From contig NZ_JACJLR010000006.1 in the NCBI RefSeq assembly GCF_016902345.1, positions 62,001-126,000 on the forward strand: a stretch of 64,000 nucleotides of DNA. The letters run 5' to 3'. Under the pieces are notes generated by a model. The model was not told the DNA's origin. It saw only the letters and a list, made by a program, of their open reading frames with translations, and searched no databases. Shown one piece after another: positions 1 to 8,080 of this stretch (position 1 is the first letter of the stretch; each line of letters opens with the position of its first letter). The position numbers and the translations under genes are program-made. Source of the stretch: Mediterraneibacter glycyrrhizinilyticus. GTDB taxonomy: Bacteria; Bacillota; Clostridia; Lachnospirales; Lachnospiraceae.

Positions 1-2
1 TT

Positions 3-689
3 ATCGGTAAGCTGGTCTATCTTTTTGAAGGAAAAGAAGAGGTATGCAAGGGCCGGAGAAAACTGATCTCACCGTTCTACTTTGGAGGTCTTTATGGGGG
101 ATCAGATCAGAATGCAGTTCTGTGGGAAAAAGTAGATGCTTATATCCAGGAACACTATGATCAGGATGTATTGAAATGTGTTTATATTAACAGTGATGGT
201 GGCAGTTGGGTCCGTGCATCCGAGAACTATGTGGGGAAGAGCAGACTTGTGGCAGACCGATTCCATCTGATGAAATACATCAACCGGGTTGCGCGATGTA
301 CAGAGGATAAAGAAAACATTACAAAGGGACGATTTTATAAATATATCTATAAGAATAAACTTCTGGCGGCAAAAAAACTGCTGACACGGATCCTGAACCG
401 CTATGAATGGAGCGAGACTGTATCTGACAGAATGTGCAGGCTGAGATGCTTTATTCGAAACTATGGACGGGAAAAAGTGATTGACCTGGTAAATTACCGC
501 AGGGAACCAGAGATGGTGAACGCGGTGTCAACAGGGACAGACGGCATGATAGATGAGCCGCAGAGAAAGCGGTATACGGCGAAGCAGAGAGAATCTCAGA
601 GGTATGCAGAAGTTCTGCATGGAACCCTTTCGAGAAATTCAACAGTGCGAAAGATTTTTGCAATCCGGGAGCAGCTTGGAAACATATAA
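3..689 (+). mobile_element. ISLre2-family transposase, 5'-truncated by window edge
   Basis: The reading frame is open from base 3, so the true start lies outside the window. The visible product reads through FYFGGLYGG and YINSDGGSWVRA to a HLMKYINRVAR segment, which is the pattern of ISLre2 (UPF0236-like) transposases that move ISLre2 elements. The reading frame stops at 689, earlier than I would expect for the family C-terminus, so the element may also be decayed at its 3' end. No terminal inverted repeat was recognised between 690 and 860. It lies just upstream of a toxin-like locus and other IS debris, consistent with an accessory region. Confidence 0.75.
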
Positions 690-862
690 TCTTGAAAAAA
701 AGAAAAAGCAGTTGTATGATTGAGAAAACAAGTCTGAAGTCCTATCTCCTTTGGAACAGTCTTTTTCATCTCAACTGACAATTCGTTTACTTCATCTTCC
801 ATGGATAAATCCGTTGGAATATTAATTCATTTCTGGTATAATAAGTGCAAATGGAGGCAATG

Positions 863-1558
863 ATGAGTATGAGCATTCAATCAGATGTAGAAATATTATC
901 TGTACAGGCAGTAGAATATTACGCACAAAAGCATCATCTGTCCGAAGCCGAAGTCTTTGATCTCTTCTGTAAACATCAGGTTTTTGAAAAAATACTGATA
1001 CAGCACGAAACGCTTCATCAATTAGATACGACAGAGACTTTTCAATATGTAGAAGAAATCATCAAAGAAAATGCTCCAGAACTGGTGCTTTACCACGGCT
1101 CCAACATCGCATTTGAGAAGATTGATCTTGCGAAATCCCATAACCGCCGTGACTTTGGCCAGGGATTTTACTGTACGGTCTTAGAAACTCAGGCGGAAGA
1201 ATGGGCCAAACGGCTTTATCTACGCTCCCGACAGGGCGGCAGATATGTTTACCGTTATCTATTTCGGCAGACAGATGACCTGAAGATCAAGCACTTTGCT
1301 GCTCTGGATCAGGAATGGTTGGAATTTATCAAAGAGAACCGCACCAAAGGCGGCATCCAGCACACATACGATGTGGTAGTTGGACCTGTTGCAGATGACA
1401 ATACAATGGAGACAGTACAGTTATATCTATCAGGTATTTTAAAAGCCAAGGAAGCTGTGGAAAGGCTTCGCTATAATAAAGTCAACAACCAAGTGTCTTT
1501 CCATACACCTCTTGCTCTGGCGCACCTGACATTGGAATCCCGAAGGGAGGTTTCGTAA
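863..1558 (+). CDS. DUF3791-DUF3990 fusion protein, probable ADP-ribosyltransferase-like toxin
   Basis: The 231-residue product has two parts. The first ~65 residues (VEYYAQKHHLSEAEVF onward) resemble DUF3791, a small domain usually encoded as a separate protein. From about residue 78 it matches DUF3990: LYHGS, then DFGQGFYCT, then VVVGPVADD and QVSFHT. That order is the fold signature of the ADP-ribosyltransferase superfamily, so NAD-dependent modification of an unknown target is the family-level expectation. Start 863 sits 5 nt after GGAGG; ATG at 860 is too close. The next small gene begins 3 bp after the stop. Toxin function is inferred, not shown. Confidence 0.7.
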   Translation: MSMSIQSDVEILSVQAVEYYAQKHHLSEAEVFDLFCKHQVFEKILIQHETLHQLDTTETFQYVEEIIKENAPELVLYHGSNIAFEKIDLAKSHNRRDFGQGFYCTVLETQAEEWAKRLYLRSRQGGRYVYRYLFRQTDDLKIKHFAALDQEWLEFIKENRTKGGIQHTYDVVVGPVADDNTMETVQLYLSGILKAKEAVERLRYNKVNNQVSFHTPLALAHLTLESRREVS

Positions 1559-1561
1559 GCC

Positions 1562-1810
1562 ATGGAAGGAAAATATTTTTTTAACAACAAAGATATAACG
1601 ATGAACCTGTGTATCCAGATCCGGGATGTGATTGATATCATCAAGGAAAGGGACCATCTTTCTTTCCAAGATGCCGCGGGATCCTTTTACCATTCTAAGA
1701 CATATCAAACTCTGCAGAATACTGAAAATACGCTTTGGGCGGAGTCAGCAGGATATATCGCAGATCGGTTCTATGAAGAACAGGAACAGAAAGAATTACA
1801 GACAAACTAA
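1562..1810 (+). CDS. small partner protein of the DUF3990 locus (candidate antitoxin)
   Basis: An 82-residue, charged, soluble protein whose gene starts 3 bp after the DUF3990 gene, with a GGAGG ribosome site inside the upstream coding end. It has no signal peptide or membrane segment. Small proteins of this sort (N-terminal GKYFFNNK, central SFYHSKTYQTL, C-terminal WAESAGYIADRFYEE) recur beside DUF3990 genes, which suggests a partner or antitoxin, but I do not recognise a named domain. A hairpin terminator follows 22 bp downstream, so the two genes form one unit. Confidence 0.6.
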   Translation: MEGKYFFNNKDITMNLCIQIRDVIDIIKERDHLSFQDAAGSFYHSKTYQTLQNTENTLWAESAGYIADRFYEEQEQKELQTN

Positions 1811-1825
1811 AATTATACAGCATAT

Positions 1826-2062
1826 TTAAGTCGGGAACTCCCCATCACGGGAAGTTCCCTTTTTACTTGCATGAGAGAGTATGATCATAAAAGCGTAATT
1901 GCTCCATGCAGATTGCCAGCCAAAACAGCCACCTGTGCCATATTCGGCGGTCACCCAAGGACACATTAAACGGCCAAAATTCCCAGTTATAATATAATCA
2001 TCTCCTGTCCAAGGGGAAATATCTGCAAATTCCAGTAAAAGGGGGCACATGCTCTGCACCAA
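1826..2062 (-). pseudogene. unrecognised gene remnant
   Basis: A 78-codon minus-strand frame rich in W, G and Y (YIITGNFGRLMCPW, TGGCFGWQSAW) that does not look like a shadow of another gene because nothing real lies opposite. Its last codons run through the hairpin at 1833-1859. The beginning abuts a sequence with repeated AACGGTGCG motifs that may be the edge of the IS21 remnant, so I read it as the 3' end of a disrupted gene. I do not recognise the family. Confidence 0.25.
1833..1865 (+). terminator. Rho-independent terminator after the DUF3990 module
   Basis: GGGAACTCCC and GGGAAGTTCCC arms (one bulged base) around a short loop, followed by TTTTTT on the plus strand. It closes the two-gene unit. 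The hairpin could also serve the degenerate minus-strand frame to its right. Confidence 0.7.
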
Positions 2063-2119
2063 CGGTGCGCTCAGTCCATTTTAAACGGTGCGGAGCATCA
2101 TCCCTCTGATGACAGATGC

Positions 2120-2359
2120 TTATTTCTCAGCTTCGCGCATACTGATACCATTCATTTCAAGCCGATAGCTATGTCGCTTATCAGTAATACGGGCAAGACA
2201 TGCATCCGCATAAGTATGTTCCCTGAACAGATCAAACCATGACTTGATCGGAAACTGTGAAATGATGATTGTGGACCTGCGTCCATCCCGTCCATCGATT
2301 ACTTCGAAGAGATCACGGCATTTATCCAGATCCAGCTCCATGAGACCAAAGTCATCAAT
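2120..2359 (-). pseudogene. IstB-like IS21 helper ATPase, C-terminal fragment
   Basis: About 80 codons match the C-terminal part of IstB, the AAA+ helper of IS21 transposases: IDDFGLMELD (Walker B region), RRSTIIISQFPIKSWFDLF (sensor region), and DACLARITDKRHSYRLEM near the end. The Walker A half and the partner transposase istA are absent, and the codons upstream of 2359 no longer resemble IstB. It is a dead IS21-family remnant inserted next to thyX. Confidence 0.75.
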
Positions 2360-2403
2360 CGCACCTCCTACAGGGCTGCACGCCCCAGCGCGCTCTGGTG
2401 GGA

Positions 2404-2562
2404 ATGATGGCAAAACATATCGTATCTCTGTATGATATGTGTTATGCCAAAAACGAATCATTTAAAAAAGAAATGTGGGAAGAAAAGATTACCGACAGCC
2501 TGAATTATCTTTTCTTATTAGCAGCAATTATCAGAGAGGAGGCACCCTATGAACAAAATTGA
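2404..2562 (+). pseudogene. C-terminal fragment, possibly DUF1599-like nucleotide-modification protein
   Basis: A 52-codon frame (AKHIVSLYDM...WEEKITDSLNYLFLL) ending 14 bp inside thyX. The pattern of a helical HIV-SLY segment followed by W-EKI-D--NY-LLL recalls the C-terminus of DUF1599-type proteins found near phage or nucleotide genes. The 5' part appears replaced by the IS21 remnant immediately to the left. It may instead be an intact small gene started at the ATG pair at 2404/2407, but no ribosome site is visible. Confidence 0.35.
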
Positions 2563-3316
2563 AACTAAAATCCTGAACTGCTCCGCTGTCAGGGAAGCGG
2601 AAAAAAACATGGTCTTTGCAGCAAGGCTTACACAGCGGGGACATATGATCCATTCGATGGATGATTTAGTGAAGCTGTACGAAAAATCCTTTTTGGACGA
2701 AACTGTTAAAACTCTCGGTCAGCTTCCTCATCCTGCAATCCAGAAATTTACTGTCATTACTGTCGCTGTGGTCGGCGCCAGCCGGAGATTTCTCTCACAG
2801 ATCACCCGGCATCAGAATGAAGTAAAATTTATGAGTGCCTCCCTGCAGTACAGCAATTATTCCGGCGAAGCAGAATTTGCAGTTCCTTATGAAATACTGA
2901 CAGCTTCCCCAGAGATACAGATGCTTTATGAAGACAGCTGCCGGTCAGACCTCGACTGCTATGGCCAGCTGTGCAGAGCAGGGATCGGGCACGACGCCGC
3001 AGGCTATGCCACGCCTCAGGGATTAAGAAATATCCTGATCATCAGCGCCACACCTTATCAGTGGAAGCACATGATCGGTCAGCGCTCATGCAGAAGAAAC
3101 ACAGACGAAACGCGGATTGTCATGCTCCGTGTCTGGAAGGAGCTTTATGAATACAGCAATCCTCTGTTTGCCCCGGCTCTGACAGGTCCATACTGTCAGC
3201 GGGATAAATGCCTGGAAGGAAAAATGTCCTACGGTCATCCGATCAGCAGACTTCTCCTTCCTCATGAGATCCTTCATCAGGATTATCCATATCTGACCGG
3301 AGGTGAAACAGAATGA
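2549..3316 (+). CDS. thyX: FAD-dependent thymidylate synthase (divergent ThyX)
   Basis: A 255-residue protein of the ThyX family, which makes dTMP from dUMP using FAD, NADPH and methylene-tetrahydrofolate. Family features include SRRFLSQITRHQ followed by SLQYS (the dUMP/FAD-binding motif) and ISATPYQWKHMIGQRSC near residue 170-190. The usual RHR motif reads RHQ here, and the spacing to the conserved serine is one residue longer. An AGAGAGGAGG ribosome site precedes the ATG by 6 nt. The stop overlaps the dut start by 4 bp, so dUTP hydrolysis and dTMP synthesis are translationally coupled. Confidence 0.82.
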   Translation: MNKIETKILNCSAVREAEKNMVFAARLTQRGHMIHSMDDLVKLYEKSFLDETVKTLGQLPHPAIQKFTVITVAVVGASRRFLSQITRHQNEVKFMSASLQYSNYSGEAEFAVPYEILTASPEIQMLYEDSCRSDLDCYGQLCRAGIGHDAAGYATPQGLRNILIISATPYQWKHMIGQRSCRRNTDETRIVMLRVWKELYEYSNPLFAPALTGPYCQRDKCLEGKMSYGHPISRLLLPHEILHQDYPYLTGGETE

Positions 3317-3726
3317 AAATAAAGCTGATTGACTTCGGATTGGTTCCGGAACATTCTCCCCTCAGGCTGCACGCAAATGATGCAGGTGCAGATGTATATA
3401 TTCCCTTTGACTGTACTTTAAAACCCGGGGAGATTATAAAAGTGCCTCTTGGATTTGGTTTGGAACTTCCTGACGGATATGCCGGCTTTGTATTTCCGAG
3501 AAGCAGCATGGCAGTAAAAGGACTGGTCTGTGAGCTGCCTCCTATAGACTCCGGATATCGCGGAGAGATCCATGCGATCATCAGCAATATCAGTAATTTC
3601 AGACAGTCAATCTCAAAGGACATGCGGATCGGGCAGCTTGTCATCACACCCGTGATCATTGCAGACTTTGTATTTAATCTCGGTAACAAGCGGGGAACCC
3701 ATGCTTTTGGAAGTACAGGAGAATAG
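3313..3726 (+). CDS. dut: dUTP diphosphatase
   Basis: A 137-residue trimeric-type dUTPase that hydrolyses dUTP to dUMP and PPi. All five motifs are visible in order: DAGAD (I), PRSS (II), PIDSGYRGEI (III, with the catalytic Asp), IGQLVITPV (IV) and RGTHAFGSTG (V, the P-loop-like tail over the active site). The ATG overlaps the thyX TGA, so the product dUMP can feed ThyX. A GC hairpin follows at 3743. Thymidylate pairs of this kind are common on mobile DNA as well as in chromosomes; the IS debris upstream makes acquisition plausible. Confidence 0.92.
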   Translation: MKIKLIDFGLVPEHSPLRLHANDAGADVYIPFDCTLKPGEIIKVPLGFGLELPDGYAGFVFPRSSMAVKGLVCELPPIDSGYRGEIHAIISNISNFRQSISKDMRIGQLVITPVIIADFVFNLGNKRGTHAFGSTGE

Positions 3727-3742
3727 AAAAAGATTTATAACA

Positions 3743-3765
3743 GGTGCCGGCTTATTACCGGCACC
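3743..3765 (+). terminator. GC hairpin after dut
   Basis: GGTGCCGG and CCGGCACC arms around a 7-nt loop, 16 bp after the dut stop. There is no T-tract, so it may be a weak terminator or an mRNA 3' stabiliser. Confidence 0.4.
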
Positions 3766-3804
3766 CAGATCATTAAAATCAGTAGACAAAGGGAAAACAT
3801 CACT

Positions 3805-4005
3805 ATGATTACATTCGGAGAAAAACTAAAGCATTTAAGAAAGAAAAATCATCTTACACAGAAACAACTTGGTATATTAATAGGCTTTTCTGAAAGCTGT
3901 GCTGATATTCGTATTACTTTCTGCAAAAAAAGATTCTACAAATTCGTCTTTCAATTCATTCCTCCTCCAGCTAAAGATTTGAGTCTCCGTCTGTCCATTC
4001 TATAA
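3805..4005 (+). pseudogene. truncated Cro/CI-type HTH regulator
   Basis: The first ~33 residues (FGEKLKHLRKKNHLTQKQLGILIGFS) are the opening helices of an XRE-family DNA-binding domain. After this the frame runs into unrelated sequence without the third and fourth helices, so the gene looks deleted or frameshifted after the recognition region. An AGGGAA site lies upstream of the ATG. It would not encode a complete DNA-binding domain. Confidence 0.55.
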
Positions 4006-4245
4006 AAGCGCTTGTCAATATTTCACATACACTTAAGAATATGAAAAAAATACATGCAGTAATGAAAAAAATACACATGATTAGAATTTTAGTAGCAATT
4101 TTCAGTTTTTCGATAATGATTTTCATTCGTTTCCCCTAAACTTGCTATTCACCATAATAATACGAACTCCCGCAGACACTTTCTCATTTTTTCTCTATGC
4201 ATGATGGGGTTTTCTTTTACTGTCGCTTGGCAGATGATAGAAATA
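4006..4245. other. AT-rich non-coding stretch
   Basis: I see no supported gene, RNA or repeat here. Two copies of an ATGAAAAAAATACA-like string near 4040-4065 are the only pattern, and they may be chance in AT-rich DNA. Confidence 0.4.
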
Positions 4246-4596
4246 TCATGTTTCAATATTTACTAATTCCCGCACCTTCGACAAGAAGTCATAATCGGTT
4301 TTACAACAAAATCCCCCGCTATACTGCTTAGCCTCTTTTTCGAGCCTCTTATCATCACCACCAGACATAAGCAGGAATGGTGTTGTCAAATCCTTTTGAC
4401 GTATTTCTCTAAGCAAGTCTAAGCCGGTGCCATCCTTCGCTATAATCGGAGCAAATTTCATCAATTTCGATATTTCCCAACACCTGTAAGGCTTCTTTAA
4501 CACCAGATGCTACATAAATTTCAAATTCTTTTCCCAAAACAGTAACTAAAAACGCTAAGTAATCTAAGTCATCATCTACAACAAGTATTTTTTCAT
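4246..4596 (-). pseudogene. response regulator receiver domain, frameshifted
   Basis: Reading from the ATG at 4596, one A appears missing from a six-A run; the next frame gives ILVVDDDLDYLAFL, the acidic pocket of a receiver domain. A second frameshift near 4438-4440 is needed to join this to DGTGLDLLREIR and PFLLMSGGDD. After both corrections a whole ~115-residue receiver with no output domain is recovered. A GGAGG site lies just upstream, immediately after the GT51 stop, so it once followed that gene. With two frame breaks it is very likely inactive. Confidence 0.7.
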
Positions 4597-4612
4597 TCTT
4601 ATTTCATCCTCC

Positions 4613-5116
4613 TTACTGCGACAGTTCTTTTCCCTCGTCCTCGCTTATGTAACCATATCTCACCATCTGTTGAATAACATATTGTTGGCGTTGTTTTGCC
4701 AAGTCAGGATTTGCTGTCAATGAGTAAACGGATGGTGCGTTAGGGATACCTGCCAATAGGGTGCTCTCATATCCAGTCATATCAATAGGCTCTTTTCCAA
4801 AGTATCCTCGACTGGCATCCCGAACACAATAGTAGCCATCACCGAAATATATAGAATTAACATAGAGTTCTAAAATTTTATCTTTTGTATAGGTGTTTTC
4901 CAAACGGAACGCCATGAACATCTCTGCAATTTTTCGGATGAAGCTCTTTTCCTGCGTGAAATACATATTTTTGGCAAGCTGCTGGGTGATTGTACTTCCA
5001 CCCTCTCTCAAGCTCCATGAAATCAGATTATTCCATGCAGCTCGTCCTATTGCAATCAGGTCAATCCCCCAATGCTGTTCAAAGCGATGATCCTCCACAG
5101 CTACAACAGCATCCAA
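4613..5116 (-). pseudogene. peptidoglycan glycosyltransferase (GT51), 5'-truncated
   Basis: The frame encodes a GT51 transglycosylase core: AVEDHRFEQHWGID (with the catalytic Glu of the EDxxFxxH motif), EGGSTITQQLAKN, and KILELYVNSIYFG. These enzymes polymerise lipid II into glycan strands at the outer membrane face. The N-terminal membrane anchor and early residues are missing: upstream the DNA switches into a sortase gene. No transpeptidase domain follows, so the intact ancestor was probably monofunctional. Without its anchor and start the fragment is probably not functional. Confidence 0.75.
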
Positions 5117-5583
5117 ATATAAGGGATGGCGATGGACAACGAAATCGTTGTATCATTCTTCATATTATGTCCGTAAATCACAGTATGCCGGTCTGAAAAA
5201 TCTGCGCTGTTGCGGTAGTCCATAAAAATGGTCCCTGCCGTGTTCCAAGAGCCGTCCAGCAGGCGACGAAGGTAGTAGCTGTTATCCTCGCTCTGCGCCA
5301 CCGGATAGTTTATCTTGGTATCGGGGCAGTGCAGCCATGCGATGATGTCCTTGTTTTCTGTCTGTAAAACCTCAAAATCTACTATGATCGGCGCAGTTTC
5401 CTGTACAGATTCTTGTTCCGACTGGTTGCTTTCAGCGTCCTGTGGAAGTTTCATTACTGCTTCCTTCGTAAGTGAATCGTTCAAATTTTGGCTTTCCAGC
5501 ATTTCCAGCAAATACCCTGAAATTTTATAAATAGATAAAGCCGCAATTATCAGGCATACCGCCACAATTATAATTTTTTTCAT
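5117..5583 (-). pseudogene. class B sortase, 3'-truncated
   Basis: From the ATG at 5583 there is a short cytoplasmic start, a membrane segment (IIIVAVCLIIAALSIY), a linker, then sortase core sequence: IIAWLHCPDTKINYPVAQ, YYLRRLLDG, GTIFMDYRN and VIYGHNMKN. GHNM carries the catalytic His of class B enzymes. The protein then runs into foreign codons and stops, so the catalytic Cys and Arg are lost. The join to the GT51 fragment lies roughly at 5110-5150. Two sortase substrates lie just upstream, so this was probably their dedicated sortase or a relative. Confidence 0.75.
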
Positions 5584-5612
5584 TGTTAATAGTTCCATCG
5601 CTTAAATTAGCA

Positions 5613-5649
5613 CAAAAAAGACGGTGGCGGTTTTTAAGCCGTCACCGCC
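5613..5649 (-). terminator. Rho-independent terminator after the 619-aa surface protein
   Basis: On the minus strand GGCGGTGACGG pairs with CCGCCACCGTC (one mismatch, one G-U) and is followed by TTTTTT. It lies 42 bp after the surface-protein stop and separates it from the sortase remnant. Confidence 0.75.
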
Positions 5650-5690
5650 TGTAACTGATGTTGTCAATGAGATGAAATCTCAATCATCTG

Positions 5691-7550
5691 TTATTTAGCA
5701 TGCAGTTTTTTTCTTTTGCTGTAAACCGCCATACCTATAACACCGCCGCAGGAGGCCAACATTAGACCAATCCACAGCATCATATTGCTGCTGTCTCCGG
5801 TCTGGGGGCTTTCTGTTTGCTCAGAAGGCTTGCCCGGCTGTTCGGGCTTGGCTGGGTCAGTCGGGTCTGTAGGGTCTGTAGGAGTAGTGGGGTCGGTGGG
5901 CTTTTCGCTGGTTTCAAACGGTGTGTTGGAGCCAAGGATAGCATACTGGCTCAGATGGGTAGTCTCAAATACCAGGAAGTCACCTTCCACCACTGCATCA
6001 AAGCGTTCCAGCGGGTCTCCCAGATATACCGCCTGATAGTATTTGTAGCCCTTCAGGTGGTCGTTCATCGGGATTTTGACCGTCATGGGGTTATCCTTGA
6101 TTTCCAGAGCTTTACCGTCTTTTCTAACGCTGATCTCGTAAATGGACAGCAGGCCCGGCAGCTCCTCTTTCAGTTCCGGACGGCTTCCCAGCACGCTTTC
6201 CTGTGCAATGGTGTCGGCATAAAGCTCTGCACCCTCTGGCACTCCATCGGTCAGGGAGATGGAAACACCGGTTTCGGAAGCAGTCAGATCTTTGGCGCCA
6301 GTATCCTCACCAGGTTTTGTTCCAGGATCAGTGCCCGGATCGGTAGAAGTCCCGGACGGGGATACTTTGATCACATCATTGGTGCAGTAGTAGCTATACA
6401 TGCCGGTCTTTACCACGTTGGTGGTATAGCCTGCCGGAATATCTTCTTCGGTCGCACCGCTGACGCCTTCTCCAGCCACAGGCACTACAATTTTTGTCAG
6501 GGTTGTCTGACCCCAATCCTCCGCAGTTACGTCATCAACGGCGGTCTGATAGACCAACCACTGGGAATGATTCGGGTCTGCTCCCCAATAAAACCTCTGC
6601 CCGTCCTTGATCAGCACTGTCATAGAGCTGATATCGCCTATTTTGGCGCTGATGGTTTCCCCTGAGTCGGTATATCCCTCAGGCAGAGCGTCCTTTTCAA
6701 GTCCGTCAACGGTAGCAATTTGAACGGCAAGATATTCTTTTTGGCTAGGAAGTCCTTCCACCTTCACCAGCTCGTGGATATAGCCCACAGGCTTGCCGTT
6801 TGTTAAATCGCTGTCGGTGTAGATTGTTCCGTAACTAACGCCGTATTTCTTTCCGTCCTCGCCCTTGGTGAGAACCTTCCAGTCTTGAGCAACATAGTTA
6901 CTTTCATATATGACATTTTCCCATTCGGTGGTCTCCCCCTCGATGCCGGAATTGGCGGTCAGGGCAAGCTCTGTTTCCAGATTACCTGTGAAGGGAAGGG
7001 TTGAGGATGTTGTCGATATAAAGGCAGCAGAGTAAGTGTTTTCACCTGCGCTCTTATACGCTGTCACAGAAGCGTTTGAGCCGACCTTGAGCAGACCCTG
7101 TGTTCCCTCGGCCATAAAGCGGATCGCCGCAGTCTGAGACGTTTTGTTTTCATTGATGGTCAGGGAGCCGTCTCCGGTAATTTCCAGATTGCCGCCCCAG
7201 CCGAAGCCCCATACAACCAGTTCGGCGATATGATTGTCACCCACCAGATGAAGCTTCAAATCGTCGCCCATCTCGTTGGTGGCAAGGGTCATTTCCGGGT
7301 GGTTGTAGTTTGTCAGGGTGATGGTGTTGGTAGCCTTGTCATAGACAGCGCCCTCCACCGTGTCAGCCTCGCCGCCGTTGCTATAAAGTACATAGCCATC
7401 GGGTTCTTCTACACTGCTATCATACAGCTGCACCCATGCAGCGCTCATGTCCCCGGACGAGGGGCCGTTCGCCGCAAACGCCGGCACAGCCATTCCAACA
7501 GCCATACAAAGCGTCAGCAGTCCTGCAAGAAGTTTGCGCTTTAGTTTCAT
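5691..7550 (-). CDS. sortase-anchored surface protein with Pro-Thr-Asp stalk
   Basis: A 619-residue exported protein. It begins with a signal peptide (KLKRKLLAGLLTLCMAVGM, cleavage near AFA-AN), continues with a beta-strand/beta-helix-like region (residues ~60-200), a unique middle, a ~115-residue segment (DGVPEGAELYADTIAQES to LSQYAILGSN) shared with the next surface protein, then a PTDP repeat stalk and a wall-sorting tail: SPQTGDSS, a membrane helix and KRKK. The sorting motif is SPQTG rather than LPxTG. ATG at 7550 is chosen because GGAG precedes it by 11 nt. Ligand unknown; adhesion or glycan binding is inferred. Confidence 0.8.
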   Translation of the reverse strand: MKLKRKLLAGLLTLCMAVGMAVPAFAANGPSSGDMSAAWVQLYDSSVEEPDGYVLYSNGGEADTVEGAVYDKATNTITLTNYNHPEMTLATNEMGDDLKLHLVGDNHIAELVVWGFGWGGNLEITGDGSLTINENKTSQTAAIRFMAEGTQGLLKVGSNASVTAYKSAGENTYSAAFISTTSSTLPFTGNLETELALTANSGIEGETTEWENVIYESNYVAQDWKVLTKGEDGKKYGVSYGTIYTDSDLTNGKPVGYIHELVKVEGLPSQKEYLAVQIATVDGLEKDALPEGYTDSGETISAKIGDISSMTVLIKDGQRFYWGADPNHSQWLVYQTAVDDVTAEDWGQTTLTKIVVPVAGEGVSGATEEDIPAGYTTNVVKTGMYSYYCTNDVIKVSPSGTSTDPGTDPGTKPGEDTGAKDLTASETGVSISLTDGVPEGAELYADTIAQESVLGSRPELKEELPGLLSIYEISVRKDGKALEIKDNPMTVKIPMNDHLKGYKYYQAVYLGDPLERFDAVVEGDFLVFETTHLSQYAILGSNTPFETSEKPTDPTTPTDPTDPTDPAKPEQPGKPSEQTESPQTGDSSNMMLWIGLMLASCGGVIGMAVYSKRKKLHAK

Positions 7551-7719
7551 AACTGATTTTTCTCCTTTCAAGATAACATTCATGTGAATAAACGGTTTGA
7601 TAATTCTCTTTGGGGTATCACCGCCTTTTTTTCTGTATTTCTATGCCATCCGTTCCCCGGTGCGCCGGTTCAGGCAGCCAGGGCGGAACGAATAACCTTC
7701 TTTGCCGCAGTTAAAGTTC

Positions 7720-7766
7720 TTTATGCTTTGGTGAATACCAAAGCATAAAGAAGGGATATCCCTTCT
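7720..7766. repeat. double-palindrome element, copy A
   Basis: Two adjacent palindromes: 13-nt arms around GAAT at 7720-7749 (core ATGCTTTGGT/ACCAAAGCAT), then the perfect 18-bp palindrome AGAAGGGATATCCCTTCT at 7749-7766. Copies B and C lie at 7945 and 11157. Confidence 0.8.
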
Positions 7767-7772
7767 GCGTTT

Positions 7773-7943
7773 TCAGCTTTCCTGCGTCTCCCATTTGGCG
7801 TAGAGATCCATCGGCGCATAGGGCGCTTCCCTGACAGGGCGCTCTTTCAGCTCTTCAAGGATTTTAAGCCCTGTTACCGGGCCGGCGGTGCAGGCTTTAT
7901 CCCTGTACCAGCCGGTGAATACCTTCTTGTCAAACAGAGTCAC
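7773..7943 (-). pseudogene. remnant of a Listeria-Bacteroides-repeat surface protein
   Basis: A 56-codon minus-strand frame with no start codon reads VFTGWYRDKACTAGP ... MDLYAKWE and stops at 7773. F-GWY-----C and the closing YAKWE are the hallmarks of the InlB/Listeria-Bacteroides (Flg_new) beta-grasp repeat, also present in the large neighbouring gene. The remnant is exactly bracketed by double palindromes A and B, so it looks like the tail of a lost surface-protein gene. Confidence 0.6.
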
Positions 7944-7944
7944 T

Positions 7945-7987
7945 TATCCTTTGGTGCATACCAAAGGATAGAAGGGATATCCCTTCT
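7945..7987. repeat. double-palindrome element, copy B
   Basis: TATCCTTTGGT, GCAT loop, ACCAAAGGATA (7945-7970), followed directly by AGAAGGGATATCCCTTCT (7970-7987). It has the same architecture as copy A, with compensated stem changes. Confidence 0.85.
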
Positions 7988-8010
7988 TGAAAAAGATACC
8001 GGCTGCGCCG

Positions 8011-8043
8011 GGGCGGGCTGTGGTTTTTGCACGAAGCCCGCCC
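8011..8043 (-). terminator. strong hairpin after the 1014-aa surface protein
   Basis: GGGCGGGCT and AGCCCGCCC arms (9 bp) around a 15-nt loop, about 40 bp downstream of the stop. There is no immediate T-tract; together with copy B it probably forms the transcript's 3' end. Confidence 0.45.
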
Positions 8044-8080
8044 GCAGGCGCTTTTGCCGGTTTTGTTTTATCTCTCAGTC

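Noticed and set aside
5817-6665. 282-codon plus-strand frame opposite the 619-aa surface gene
   Set aside because: Antisense of a clear exported protein; composition follows the opposite strand's codon bias.
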